A stretch of 38,338 nt of DNA from Deltaproteobacteria bacterium UBA6106 (lineage in GTDB: Bacteria; Desulfobacterota; Syntrophorhabdia; Syntrophorhabdales; Syntrophorhabdaceae): the NCBI GenBank assembly GCA_002428485.1, contig DIWM01000004.1:1-38338 (forward strand). Reading direction: 5' to 3'. Positions 29,430 to 38,245 of the stretch are shown here, piece by piece; the first letter of the stretch is position 1, and each line of letters opens with the position of its first letter. The notes beneath the pieces are model-generated. The model did no database searches and was not told the origin of the DNA. It worked only from the letters and a program-made list of their open reading frames with translations. Position numbers and translations under genes: made by a program.

Positions 29430-30599
29430 GTGTATAAGCGACTTGAGAAGAGACTCGACGATATCAGGAAAAAAGGGAATTACAGGCGGTTGCGATACAT
29501 CAAGCCAATAACTTCCACACAGATCCTGTATAACGGGAAGGCATACCTCAACCTGTGCTCCAACAGCTACCTTTCCCTCCATGTCCACCCGGACATTATC
29601 GGGGCAGCAAAAGAGGTGATCGATGAATACGGTGCGGGCACCTGTTCTTCGAGAAGCGTCTCGGGGAGCATTGATATCTACGGGCAACTGGAGAAGATGG
29701 TCGCCAGGTATAAGGGCTACAGAAAAGGGCTTATCTTCTCTAACGGCTATATGGCAAATATAGCGATCATCTCCACGTTAACGGACAGCAATGATGTTAT
29801 ATTCAGCGACGAACTGAACCATTCCAGCCTTATAGATGCAACGAGGCTTTCGCGGGCAAAAAAGGTTATCTATAAACACAGGGATATGAATGACCTCGAA
29901 AAGAAGGTGAGCAGGGAAAGGTCAGCGGGAAAACGGTTTGTTGTCACCGAATCGGTTTTTAGCATGGACGGGGATATTGCGCCATTGTCGGATATCTACG
30001 AACTTCGGGAAAAATACGGTTTCCATATAATACTGGACGATGCCCACGGAACCGGCGTATTCGGCCAGAAAGGCACCGGCATTGAAGAATTGTTCGGCCT
30101 GTCAGGCGCCATGGATGTCCACATGGCGACATTTGGGAAGGCGCTCGGTTCTTTTGGCGCCTTTGTGCTCTCCGATGAGGTCGTTATCAATTTTCTTATC
30201 AACAGGGCGAGGACGTTCATGTACACAACAGCATTGCCCGCATCCTCGCTTGCGGGCGCAATGAAAGCGCTCGAGATGATAGGACATGATACCACGTATA
30301 AAGATGAGCTGTGGAAGAACATAGACTACATGAGGGTGCGTTTGAACACCGCCGGCTTTGACCTGAAGGACAGCGTCGGGCCTATCATCCCTATTGTTGT
30401 CGGCGAGGATGCGAAAACCCTCAGGATGCAGGAATCGCTTATGCGAAAAGGGCTGTTTCTTCAGGGGATTCGCCCCCCCACTGTTCCCGAGGGCACGTCG
30501 CGCTTACGATTAACGGTTGTGCGGGGATTTACGCAGGAAGACATGGACTATGCCATAGAGACCATCATTCACGCCGGGAAGAAGATAGGGCTGATATAG
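29430..30599 (+). CDS. bioF: 8-amino-7-oxononanoate synthase-like enzyme
   Basis: This is a PLP-dependent alpha-oxoamine synthase of 389 residues. It fits BioF, which condenses pimeloyl thioester with alanine in biotin synthesis. Lys237 in HMATFGKALGSFGAF is the PLP Schiff-base lysine. LNLCSNSYLSL, GTCSSRSVSGSIDIYGQLE, FSNGYMANIA, DELNHSSLIDATRLS, SVFSMDGDIAPL and DDAHGTGVFG are the family blocks. The close relative KBL (glycine C-acetyltransferase) is an alternative by sequence, but bioA follows directly. The start is GTG at 29430. A hairpin repeat separates it from bioA. The other biotin genes (bioB, bioD, bioC/H) are not in the window. Confidence 0.88.
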   Translation: MYKRLEKRLDDIRKKGNYRRLRYIKPITSTQILYNGKAYLNLCSNSYLSLHVHPDIIGAAKEVIDEYGAGTCSSRSVSGSIDIYGQLEKMVARYKGYRKGLIFSNGYMANIAIISTLTDSNDVIFSDELNHSSLIDATRLSRAKKVIYKHRDMNDLEKKVSRERSAGKRFVVTESVFSMDGDIAPLSDIYELREKYGFHIILDDAHGTGVFGQKGTGIEELFGLSGAMDVHMATFGKALGSFGAFVLSDEVVINFLINRARTFMYTTALPASSLAGAMKALEMIGHDTTYKDELWKNIDYMRVRLNTAGFDLKDSVGPIIPIVVGEDAKTLRMQESLMRKGLFLQGIRPPTVPEGTSRLRLTVVRGFTQEDMDYAIETIIHAGKKIGLI

Positions 30600-30607
30600 A
30601 TCGGTTT

Positions 30608-30664
30608 GTTCAAAGTTCAATGTTCTATGTTCAACGTTGAACCTTGAACCCTGAACCTTGAACA
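30608..30664. repeat. GTTCAA/TTGAACC inverted repeat
   Basis: The left words GTTCAAAGTTCAATGTTC and TATGTTCAACG are followed by the right words TTGAACCTTGAACCC and TGAACCTTGAAC, which are complementary in register. They can form a long hairpin between bioF and bioA. It is part of the same class of repetitive hairpins seen at other gene ends here. Confidence 0.78.
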
Positions 30665-30697
30665 GAACTTGCCTTATGCTTATAGGGTGGAGGTTAT

Positions 30698-32074
30698 ATG
30701 TACAGCAAGAAACAACTGAAAGCTTGGGATAAGAGGTACATCTGGCATCCCTTTACCCAGATGCAGGACTACGCCGGCATGGACACACTGATCATTGAAA
30801 GGGGAGAGGGGTGCTATCTTATCGATACCGAAGGGAATCGTTATATTGACGGCGTATCTTCGCTATGGGTCCTCGTGCATGGGCATGGAAAGAAAGAGCT
30901 CGTGAAGGCAATTGAAAGGCAATCGAGGACCCTTTGCCATTCGACGCTTCTTGGGCTTGGCAATGTCCCTTCAACGGTCCTTGCAAAAATGCTCGTCGAT
31001 GCGGCTCCCCGCGGGCTCAAAAAGGTCTTCTATTCAGATAGCGGCTCCACGTCCGTTGAGATCGCGCTCAAGATGGCATACCAGTACTGGCAGCAGAAAG
31101 GAGAGAAGAGGAAGAAGAGGTTTCTCTCCTTTACGAACGGCTATCATGGCGATACGATCGGGTCGGTCAGCGTTGGCGGAATAGACCTTTTCCACAAGGT
31201 TTACAGGCCCCTGCTTTTTAAAACCTATAAAGCGCCATCGCCCTACTGTTACCGCTGCCCCCTGAAGCTGAAAAGAGAGGACTGCGGCATGGCGTGCGTG
31301 GAACAATTCAGGCATGTCGTTCAAAGGCACAGGGAGGAGATATGCGCGGTGGTGATAGAGCCTATCGTGCAGGGCGCGGCCGGGATGATAACCCAGCCGG
31401 AAGGCTTTCTTTCCGCTATCTGGAAGATCGCAAAAGAGAACGGCCTCCTTTTCATAACCGATGAAGTGGCAACAGGCTTCGGCAAGACGGGGACAATGTT
31501 TGCATGCGAGAACGAATTCGTCAGGCCCGATTTTCTCTGCGTCGCCAAAGGCATCACCGGCGGCTATCTCCCTCTTGCGGCAACGCTTACAACCGACGAG
31601 GTCTTCAGCGGCTTCCTCGGAAGGTTCGATGAGTTCAAGACCTTTTTCCATGGCCACACATATACGGGCAACCCCATTGCCTGCGCTGTGGCGATAGAGA
31701 ATATGAGGCTTTTCAAAAAAGAGCAGACCCTCAAAAAGCTCAAAGGGAAGATCGCCCTCCTAAAAGATAAGCTGCGGAGATTCTATGATCTGCCTCACGT
31801 AGGCGAGGTGCGGCAGCGGGGATTCATGGTCGGGATCGAGCTTGTAAAAAATAAAAAGACAAAGATGCCTTACCCGCCGGAAGAGAAGATAGGACAGAAG
31901 GTGACATGGGAGGCGCGCAGGAGAGGCGTGATAATCAGGCCCCTCGGCGATGTGATCGTCCTCATGCCCCCGCTTGCCATCAGCGAGAGGATGCTTAAGA
32001 AGCTCACAGATGTGGTTTATTCCAGCATTGAACGTGTGACCAGTAATGATCGATCGGCGATGCAGGATCAATAA
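30698..32074 (+). CDS. bioA: Adenosylmethionine-8-amino-7-oxononanoate aminotransferase
   Basis: This is a class III PLP aminotransferase of 458 residues. YIWHPFTQMQDY at the N-terminus is diagnostic for BioA (KAPA to DAPA in biotin synthesis). The segment APSPYCYRCPLKLKREDCGM is a Cys-rich insertion also found in Bacillus-type BioA/BioK. ITDEVATGFGKTGTMFACE and CVAKGITGGYLPLAATLTT, with PLP-Lys284, are conserved. Whether SAM or lysine is the amino donor cannot be decided with certainty. The following larA-type gene starts 18 bases after the stop, so they may be co-transcribed. AGGGTGGAGG precedes the ATG. Confidence 0.92.
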   Translation: MYSKKQLKAWDKRYIWHPFTQMQDYAGMDTLIIERGEGCYLIDTEGNRYIDGVSSLWVLVHGHGKKELVKAIERQSRTLCHSTLLGLGNVPSTVLAKMLVDAAPRGLKKVFYSDSGSTSVEIALKMAYQYWQQKGEKRKKRFLSFTNGYHGDTIGSVSVGGIDLFHKVYRPLLFKTYKAPSPYCYRCPLKLKREDCGMACVEQFRHVVQRHREEICAVVIEPIVQGAAGMITQPEGFLSAIWKIAKENGLLFITDEVATGFGKTGTMFACENEFVRPDFLCVAKGITGGYLPLAATLTTDEVFSGFLGRFDEFKTFFHGHTYTGNPIACAVAIENMRLFKKEQTLKKLKGKIALLKDKLRRFYDLPHVGEVRQRGFMVGIELVKNKKTKMPYPPEEKIGQKVTWEARRRGVIIRPLGDVIVLMPPLAISERMLKKLTDVVYSSIERVTSNDRSAMQDQ

Positions 32075-32092
32075 CCGTTCTCGAGGTTTTTC

Positions 32093-33379
32093 ATGCATAT
32101 CATGATGAGATACGGGAGGAAGGGTTTATCCATAGACCTCCCTGAGGGACTTCAGGCAGACGTGATCCGGAAGAGGCCGATGCCCATGCTCAAAAACCCC
32201 GGAGAGGCGGTAAGGTCGGCCTTTTCGCACCCTGTGGGAGGCAGGCCCCTGAAAGAGGTCGCGCAGGGACGAAAAGATATCTGCGTTCTCATCTGCGATC
32301 ATACAAGGCCGGTGCCACACGCGATCCTGCTGCCCGCCCTCATTGAGGGATTGATCGATGCGGGCGCATCCCCTGGTTCAATAACAGTTCTCGTTGCGAC
32401 GGGCCTCCATAGGCCGAATGAAGGAGAAGAGCTCCGCGAGCTGATCGGGAGCGACCGGGTGCTGCAAACTGTGAAGGCGGTCAATCACTTTGCGAGAAGA
32501 GATGAAGACCACGTCCTTTTGGGGCATACGCCGGGCGGGATGCCGGTAAAGCTGGATCGCCGCTTTGTAAGCGCTGAAGTGCGGATCGCAGTCGGGCTTG
32601 TCGAGCCTCACTTCATGGCAGGCTATTCAGGCGGGAGGAAGCTCATCGTTCCGGGAATAGCCCACGAGGATACGATCAGGGTATTGCATTCCGCGAGGAT
32701 GCTGGATCATAAGAACGTGGCAAACTGCGTGATCGACGGCAACCCCCTCCACGAGGAGCAGCTTAGTGCGGTCGAAATGGCCGGAGGAAGCCTCGCGCTC
32801 AATACGGTCATAGACGAGGACCGCAACCTGTCATTCGTCAACTTCGGTGAGATCAAAAAAAGTCACCTTGACGCAATCGCCTTTGCCCGCCCGTATTTTG
32901 AGATACCCGTTCCGCGGAAGTATAAAACAATTATTACCAGCGCGGCAGGTTACCCGCTGGACAGGAATTATTACCAGACCGTAAAGGGGATGGTAGGCGC
33001 TGCCGGTATCCTCGCTCCGGGAGGGGATCTCTTCATTGTCTCCGAATGCCCGGAGGGCCTGGGGACTGCCGAATACGCCGAGTCGCAAGGCAGATTGATC
33101 GACCTCGGCATGGAGAGGTTCCTTGAAGAAACAGCGCAAAAGCAGTATGCTTCTATCGATGAATGGGAATCGGTTATGCAGGTCAAGGCGATGAAGAACG
33201 GGAACATACACCTGTACAGCGAGGGCCTCACAGCCGAAGAACAGGCATTAACGGGCGTTCATGTGGTGCGATCCATCAAAGGGGCTGTGGAAGAAAGCGT
33301 AAGGAGACACAGTGATACGCGCGTCGCAGTGGTCCCCGAAGGCCCTTACGTAATCCCCGTCTACCGTCCCGGGAGCTGA
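32093..33379 (+). CDS. larA: LarA-family nickel-pincer racemase/epimerase
   Basis: This 428-residue LarA-like protein belongs to the family of lactate racemase and related 2-hydroxyacid racemases. These use a covalently bound nickel-pincer nucleotide. Cofactor residues line up with Lactobacillus LarA numbering: His173 and Lys183 in VEPHFMAGYSGGRKLIVPG and His199 in RVLHSARMLDH correspond to H174, K184 and H200. ICDHTRPVP and VATGLHRPNE form the substrate region. The substrate may be lactate or another 2-hydroxyacid. The cofactor genes larB, larC and larE are absent from the window. It follows bioA closely and is followed, after a repeat-rich gap, by a glycerate kinase gene, which hints at hydroxyacid metabolism. 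Confidence 0.88.
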   Translation: MHIMMRYGRKGLSIDLPEGLQADVIRKRPMPMLKNPGEAVRSAFSHPVGGRPLKEVAQGRKDICVLICDHTRPVPHAILLPALIEGLIDAGASPGSITVLVATGLHRPNEGEELRELIGSDRVLQTVKAVNHFARRDEDHVLLGHTPGGMPVKLDRRFVSAEVRIAVGLVEPHFMAGYSGGRKLIVPGIAHEDTIRVLHSARMLDHKNVANCVIDGNPLHEEQLSAVEMAGGSLALNTVIDEDRNLSFVNFGEIKKSHLDAIAFARPYFEIPVPRKYKTIITSAAGYPLDRNYYQTVKGMVGAAGILAPGGDLFIVSECPEGLGTAEYAESQGRLIDLGMERFLEETAQKQYASIDEWESVMQVKAMKNGNIHLYSEGLTAEEQALTGVHVVRSIKGAVEESVRRHSDTRVAVVPEGPYVIPVYRPGS

Positions 33380-33387
33380 TCGGAATT

Positions 33388-33427
33388 CCCTCTCCCCTTT
33401 GCGGGAGAGGGTCAGGGAGAGGGGGAA
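33388..33427. repeat. CCCTCTCCC hairpin
   Basis: CCCTCTCCC (33388-33396) pairs with GGGAGAGGG (33403-33411). It is followed by TCAGGGAGAGGGGGA, the widespread REP-like intergenic layout. No T tract follows, so terminator function is uncertain. Confidence 0.6.
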
Positions 33428-33507
33428 TGATAGGACCGGGCTTTCTCTGCTTACGACGGTTTGCTCCAGGATATCCCTACACCATTCTTGCATTAGGTTA
33501 GGCTATT

Positions 33508-33622
33508 TTACGTAAATTCAAATGTTCAAAATTCAAGACATAAAGAATGTGCATTCGTTTTGGACATTTGATATTTGGATTTTGGTATTGTTTAGTGTTT
33601 CGTGCTTCGATATTAGGATTTC
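33508..33622. repeat. AT-rich repeat tract before glycerate kinase
   Basis: Words of the kind ATTCAAATGTTCAAAATTCAA (left) and ATTTGATATTTGG, TTTTGGTATTG, TTTAGTGTTTCGTGC, TTCGATATTAGGA (right) form a degenerate, partly self-complementary tract. No gene is visible between 33380 and 33634. Confidence 0.5.
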
Positions 33623-33634
33623 CTGGCGGATAAT

Positions 33635-34969
33635 ATGAAAACAGATACCCAAAGAGACCAGGTCATAAAGATCTTTAACGCCGCGCTTCAGTCGGCTGAT
33701 CCGTACAGAGCGGTCGCCCTTCACGCAGACGCTATAGCTTCTCTTTACAACGATAAAAACTTGAGAAGGCTCTATGTCGTCGGTTTCGGCAAGGCGTCGG
33801 TCCCGATGGCAAGGGCGCTTGAGGATGGCGCAGGCGGGATTATCAATGACGGGATCATCATTGCGCCATACGGACAGCAAACCGGGACCGGCATGATAGG
33901 CAGGATCAGGGCCTTCGAGGCAAGGCACCCATTGCCTGATGAGAACGGATTGAAGGCGACTGCCGGGATCCTGAACCTCATGGACGGTCTCGATGACCGC
34001 ACACTTGTGGTCTGCCTTGTCTCCGGCGGCGGTTCTGCCCTCCTTGTGTCTCCCTGCAACGGTATAAACCTTGAAGAAAAGCAAAAGACTACAAACCTGC
34101 TCCTCAAGTCGGGTGCGAACATCAATGAGCTGAACGCGGTGAGAAAGCATCTCTCCGGTGTTAAAGGGGGGAGGCTCGCAATGAGGGCCTATCCGGCCCG
34201 CATCATATCATTGATACTTTCCGATGTTATCGGCGACAGGCTTGATGTCATCGCCTCAGGGCCGACCTCGCCGGACAGCACGACATATGCTGATGCCCTG
34301 AGAATAATCAGGAAGTATGGGTTAGAGGAAAAAGTTCCCGCAAGCGTAATGGACATACTCAGCAAGGGTGTGCAGGGGATCGTCGCTGAAACGCCAAAGG
34401 AAGGGAATCCTGTTTTTGAAAGGGTTGGGAATACTATCATCGGGAGCAACAAAAACGCCATCGAAACAGCAATGGCAGAGGCGACGAGGCTCGGGTTCGA
34501 TGCCGGGATCATCTCTACGGAGGTCCAGGGAGAGGCAAGGGATGCAGGCAGATGGCTCGCAAAAAGGGCGATAGAAATTAAGAAACGGAGAAAGGGAGAA
34601 ACGGGGGCAGGTGGCGAGAAAAGGCCAATCTGTCTGATCTCGGGGGGAGAGACGACGGTAACGGTCACAGGCAGCGGGCGCGGCGGGAGGAATACGGAGC
34701 TAGCCCTTGCCTATGCAATGGAGATCGAGGACGAAAGCGGGATCACCTTCCTTTCTGCCGGCAGCGACGGCGCTGACGGGCCGACAGATGCGGCGGGGGC
34801 CTTTGTGGACGGACAGACGGTTTCGAAGGCAAAGGCGATCGGGATCGACCCCGCACAGCATCTACGGAACAACGATTCCTATACCTTCTTTAAGCGCATC
34901 GACGACCTGTTCATAACAGGCCTCACCGGCACGAACGTGATGGACCTGCAGATAACGCTGATAGCATGA
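33635..34969 (+). CDS. Glycerate 2-kinase (type II, MOFRL family)
   Basis: This 444-residue type II glycerate kinase makes 2-phosphoglycerate from glycerate. The N-terminal DUF4147-like domain has YVVGFGKASVPMARALE, EARHPLPDENGLKA, CLVSGGGSALLVSP and NELNAVRKHLSGVKGGRLA. LILSDVIGDRLDVIASGPTSPD, with the invariant Asp and GPT turn, is diagnostic. The C-terminal MOFRL domain has ISGGETTVTVTGSGRGGRNTELALA and LSAGSDGADGPTDAAGAFVD. Length is normal. It may feed glycerate or hydroxypyruvate into glycolysis and could cooperate with the nearby LarA-like enzyme, but this is only positional. It converges on the symporter gene across a 140-bp repeat. Confidence 0.94.
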   Translation: MKTDTQRDQVIKIFNAALQSADPYRAVALHADAIASLYNDKNLRRLYVVGFGKASVPMARALEDGAGGIINDGIIIAPYGQQTGTGMIGRIRAFEARHPLPDENGLKATAGILNLMDGLDDRTLVVCLVSGGGSALLVSPCNGINLEEKQKTTNLLLKSGANINELNAVRKHLSGVKGGRLAMRAYPARIISLILSDVIGDRLDVIASGPTSPDSTTYADALRIIRKYGLEEKVPASVMDILSKGVQGIVAETPKEGNPVFERVGNTIIGSNKNAIETAMAEATRLGFDAGIISTEVQGEARDAGRWLAKRAIEIKKRRKGETGAGGEKRPICLISGGETTVTVTGSGRGGRNTELALAYAMEIEDESGITFLSAGSDGADGPTDAAGAFVDGQTVSKAKAIGIDPAQHLRNNDSYTFFKRIDDLFITGLTGTNVMDLQITLIA

Positions 34970-34972
34970 AAA

Positions 34973-35122
34973 ACAGTTCATAGCTCATAGTTCATGGCTG
35001 ACAGCAAAAACTAAACAAAGTAAGCAATAGGAAGTAGGCAGCAAAAGATTTACGTGTATACTGCTTACCGCCTACCCGGTTCTTGCTGTTGCTATGAGCT
35101 ATGAGCCATCAACTATGAGCTG
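34973..35122 (-). repeat. Dispersed ~140-bp imperfect palindrome, copy 2
   Basis: This is the reverse-complement counterpart of 12894-13034. Read on the minus strand it contains CAACAGCAAGAACC, GGTAGGCGGTAAGCAGTAT, ATCTTTTGC and TAGTTTTTGCTGTCAGCC, flanked by CTCATAG words. It carries about ten extra bases in the middle relative to copy 1. It lies between converging genes, and its CTCATAG arm encodes the last codons and stop of the symporter gene. Confidence 0.85.
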
Positions 35123-36331
35123 CTCTTTATTCTCCACGAACTCCCCTTCCCAGCGTGCTACGATCACCGAAGCGAGGCAGTTGCCTATGATGTTTGTTGT
35201 GGTCCGCGCCATATCCATGATCGAGTCCACGCCGAGGATGACGGCAATGCCTCCAACGGGGATACCGAAAGAAGCAAGAGTCCCCGCGAGGACGATCAGC
35301 GACGCGCGCGGTATGCCCGCGCAGCCCTTGCTTGCAAAGATAAGGGTGAAGCCGATGAGAAGCTGCTGGCCTATGCTGAGGTCGATGCCGGAGGCCTGCG
35401 CGATAAAGACCGAGGCAAGGGAAAGGTATAATGTTGTTCCGTCGAGGTTGAAGCTGTAGCCTGTCGGGATGACAAAGGCGACAATGCGGCGCGGCACGCC
35501 GAGAGCCTCCATTGCCTGCATGGCCTTGGGCAGGGCTGCCTCGGAGCTTGTCGTGGAGAATGCTATGATAGCCGGTTCTTTGACCGCCGAAAGGAATCTT
35601 CTCACAGGGACGCGGAATATAAGAGCAGCGGGAAAGAGTATGAGGACCATGAAACAGACAAGCGATACGTACAGCGTGAGGATGAGGGCGCCCATATTCA
35701 CGAGGACGGACAACCCCTTGCTGCCGACGACAAAGGCTATGGCTGCGCCTACGCCGATCGGCGCATAGTTCATTACAATGCCCGTATACTTGAACATCGT
35801 CTCTGCGAGGGCGTCGCAGAAGTCTATGATGGGCTTTTTCTTTTCCTTGAGAAGGCTTAGGGCGATCGCGAAGAGGATAGTGAAGATGACCACCTCGAGA
35901 ACGTCTCCCCGCGCCGCAGCATCGAAAAAATTTTCCGGAAATATATTGATGATCGCATCGGAAAGGCTGTGCTGCTTCGCGGTGATGCCGGGGACATCGC
36001 CGGTTGCATCGAGATGCATGCCGACGCCCGGCTTCATGATGTTTACCATAACAAGGCCGAGGAAAAGGGCAAAGGTTGTGACGATCTCGAAATAGATAAT
36101 CGACTTCAGGCCCATCCTGCCGACGGCCTTCAGGTCACCGTGACCGGCTATCCCTACGACCAATGTCGCGAAGATGATGGGAACGATGACCGTTTTTATT
36201 ATACGTATAAAGATGATGCCGAGAGGCTCTAACATTACCCCTATGTTGGGAAAGAGCCAGCCGATAACAAGTCCCAGTATCATCCCCGTGAAGACCCACG
36301 CCGTCAAAGACATTTTCCTTTTTTTACCCAT
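35099..36331 (-). CDS. Dicarboxylate/amino acid:cation symporter (DctA/GltP family)
   Basis: This 410-residue SLC1-type transporter is of normal bacterial length. Conserved features are FIRIIKTVIVPIIFATLVVGIAG, the hairpin-1 tip FSTTSSEAALPKAMQAMEALG, GYSFNLDGTTLYLSLASVFIAQA (equivalent of the NMDGT cation-site region) and the hairpin-2 segment. It is expected to import C4-dicarboxylates, aspartate or glutamate with Na+ or H+. It is divergent from aspartate ammonia-lyase across a 396-base gap, a sensible pairing for aspartate/fumarate metabolism. The C-terminal residues QLIVDGS and the stop codon are written in the arm of the intergenic repeat. GGGAGAAGCG precedes the ATG. Confidence 0.93.
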   Translation of the reverse strand: MGKKRKMSLTAWVFTGMILGLVIGWLFPNIGVMLEPLGIIFIRIIKTVIVPIIFATLVVGIAGHGDLKAVGRMGLKSIIYFEIVTTFALFLGLVMVNIMKPGVGMHLDATGDVPGITAKQHSLSDAIINIFPENFFDAAARGDVLEVVIFTILFAIALSLLKEKKKPIIDFCDALAETMFKYTGIVMNYAPIGVGAAIAFVVGSKGLSVLVNMGALILTLYVSLVCFMVLILFPAALIFRVPVRRFLSAVKEPAIIAFSTTSSEAALPKAMQAMEALGVPRRIVAFVIPTGYSFNLDGTTLYLSLASVFIAQASGIDLSIGQQLLIGFTLIFASKGCAGIPRASLIVLAGTLASFGIPVGGIAVILGVDSIMDMARTTTNIIGNCLASVIVARWEGEFVENKEQLIVDGS

Positions 36332-36646
36332 CGCTTCTCCCGTATGAATGTATTACTGTCAAAAAGGATACATCAGGCAGCAATATCGAATGTTATCTAC
36401 CCGCATATGCCTCTGTCAATATAAATCGAGTTGTCAGCCATCAGCCGTCAGCAACAAATCCGTAAGTCGTGAGGCGTGAGGGGAAAAAGGCAGCGAAGAG
36501 CAGAGAGCTGAGGGCAGAGAGTCAAAAAACGCCGAACGCCGAACGCATCACCCCGAACGTTTTCTTTGCATTTCGATATACGATATACGAACTACGATAT
36601 ACGATATACTTTCAGCAGACCGAGCTTCCTTATTCCATATTTCTCC
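36332..36646. repeat. Repeat-rich gap between symporter and aspA
   Basis: No gene is seen. Four repeat families lie in succession: TCAGCCATCAGCCGTCAGCAACA (about 36435-36457); GTCGTGAG with AAGGCAGC, AGAGCAGAGAGCTGAGGGCA (about 36468-36523), matching 12425-12475; CGCCGAACGCCGAACGC (about 36530-36546); and TTCGATATACGATATACGAA, CTACGATATACGATATAC (about 36573-36611), matching 21262-21292. Confidence 0.7.
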
Positions 36647-36675
36647 TTGACATGCCATGACCTTGTTGAAATAAT
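36647..36675 (+). promoter_or_regulatory. Promoter of aspA
   Basis: TTGACA (36647-36652), a 17-base spacer, then AATAAT (36670-36675). The gene begins 53 bases downstream with GGAGG at about 36713-36717. Confidence 0.6.
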
Positions 36676-36727
36676 CTGGTATTCTTTTTGTTTCCAAGAA
36701 CATCCCGAACATGGAGGATAGATAAAT

Positions 36728-38128
36728 ATGGAATATCGAAAGGAACATGACAGCCTCGGCGAAAAGGATGTCCCGGCCGACGCGTATTATGGCGTGCAGA
36801 CCGTGCGCGCCATAGAGAATTTTCCCATCACCGGCATACCTATATCAGAATTCCCCGTCATGATAAGGGCCATTGCGTCCATAAAAGAGGCGGCTGCCAT
36901 GGCCAACAAGGAGCTCGGCCTGCTTTCGCCCGCCATAAGCGACGCCATTGTCAGGGCGTGCCGCGATGTGCGGTCAGGCGCGCTGGACAAGCATTTTCCT
37001 GTCGATGTCATTCAGGGCGGCGCCGGCACATCGACGAACATCAATGCCGATGAGGTCATCGCGAACCTCGCGCTGGAATACCTCGGCCATGCCAAAGGCG
37101 AGTACAGGTACTGCCACCCGAACGATCATGTCAACCTTTCCCAGTCGACCAACGACGTCTACCCCACGACATTAAAGATAGCGGCGATATGGTCCATTTA
37201 TGGTCTCCTCGATGCCATGGGCAACCTCCAGGAAGCCTTTGCCGCCAAGGGCGAAGAGTTCCGGGATGTCCTGAAGATGGGGCGGACGCAGCTTCAGGAC
37301 GCGGTCCCCATGACGCTGGGACAGGAATTTACCGCCTATTCCGTCACGATCGGGGAGGACATTGAGCGCCTGCGGGAGGCGACGAGGCTTATCCACGAGA
37401 TCAACATGGGGGCGACGGCGATCGGCACCGGCGTCAACACCGTTTTAGGATACGCGGATCTGGTAAGGAGACATCTCATCGAGATCACGGGCCTTTCCCT
37501 CATTACCTCGCCGAACCTCGTGGAGGCTACATCGGATGCGGGGGCATACGTGCAGCTTTCCGGGGTCCTCAAGCGCATTGCGGTAAAGATCTCCAAGATC
37601 TGCAATGACCTTCGCCTGCTCTCGTCCGGGCCCCGCACCGGCTTCGCGGAGATCTTTCTGCCACCTATGCAGCCCGGCTCCACGATTATGCCGGGCAAGG
37701 TGAACCCCGTCATCCCCGAGGTGGTGAACCAGGTCTGCTTTCAGGTCATCGGCAATGACGTGACGATAACCATGGCCGCCGAGGCGGGGCAGCTTGAGCT
37801 GAACGCCTTCGAGCCTGTTATCGGCTTCAATATCCTCCAATCCCTGATGCTCCTGGAAAATGCCTTTAATGTTCTCCGTGAGCGCTGCGTTACGGGAATA
37901 AAGGCAAATGTCGATCGCTGCAGGGACCTTATCGAGTGTTCCACCGGGCTTGTGACCGCGCTGGTCCCCCTTATAGGCTACGAGGCTGCGGCGAATCTGG
38001 CAAAAGAGGCCCTTGCCACAGGGCGGACGATACGTGAGCTGACGCTTGAGAAAGGACTTTTGAGCAACGCCGAATTGGACAGGGCGCTGGACCCGAAAAC
38101 GATGATCCACCCCAGATCGACGAAATAA
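36728..38128 (+). CDS. aspA: Aspartate ammonia-lyase
   Basis: This is a fumarase/aspartase superfamily enzyme of 466 residues that interconverts aspartate with fumarate and ammonia. The signature loop QPGSTIMPGKVNPVIPEVVNQ lies near residue 317. GGAGTSTNINADEVIANLALE and HPNDHVNLSQSTNDVYPTTLKIA are the other two conserved regions, and the N-terminal ADAYYGVQTVRAIENFPITG is typical of aspartases. GGAGTSTNMN-type wording fits aspartase rather than class II fumarase, though activity can overlap. It is cytoplasmic and a homotetramer by family. It is divergent from a dicarboxylate symporter gene. It has its own sigma-70-like promoter. Confidence 0.94.
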   Translation: MEYRKEHDSLGEKDVPADAYYGVQTVRAIENFPITGIPISEFPVMIRAIASIKEAAAMANKELGLLSPAISDAIVRACRDVRSGALDKHFPVDVIQGGAGTSTNINADEVIANLALEYLGHAKGEYRYCHPNDHVNLSQSTNDVYPTTLKIAAIWSIYGLLDAMGNLQEAFAAKGEEFRDVLKMGRTQLQDAVPMTLGQEFTAYSVTIGEDIERLREATRLIHEINMGATAIGTGVNTVLGYADLVRRHLIEITGLSLITSPNLVEATSDAGAYVQLSGVLKRIAVKISKICNDLRLLSSGPRTGFAEIFLPPMQPGSTIMPGKVNPVIPEVVNQVCFQVIGNDVTITMAAEAGQLELNAFEPVIGFNILQSLMLLENAFNVLRERCVTGIKANVDRCRDLIECSTGLVTALVPLIGYEAAANLAKEALATGRTIRELTLEKGLLSNAELDRALDPKTMIHPRSTK

Positions 38129-38217
38129 ATAAAAACGCCCAAAATGGCCGAAAAGACCGCTAAAATGATATAAAAACAGGGCCTCAAAAATTTATTAAAA
38201 TATTTTAAGACATTTCC

Positions 38218-38245
38218 TTGACAATTCTCCAAAAATGAGTATACT
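38218..38245 (+). promoter_or_regulatory. Promoter for a gene beyond the window end
   Basis: TTGACA (38218-38223), a 16-base spacer, then TATACT (38240-38245) in the AT-rich tail after aspA. No start codon with a ribosome binding site is seen before the end, so it should drive a downstream gene outside the window. Confidence 0.6.
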
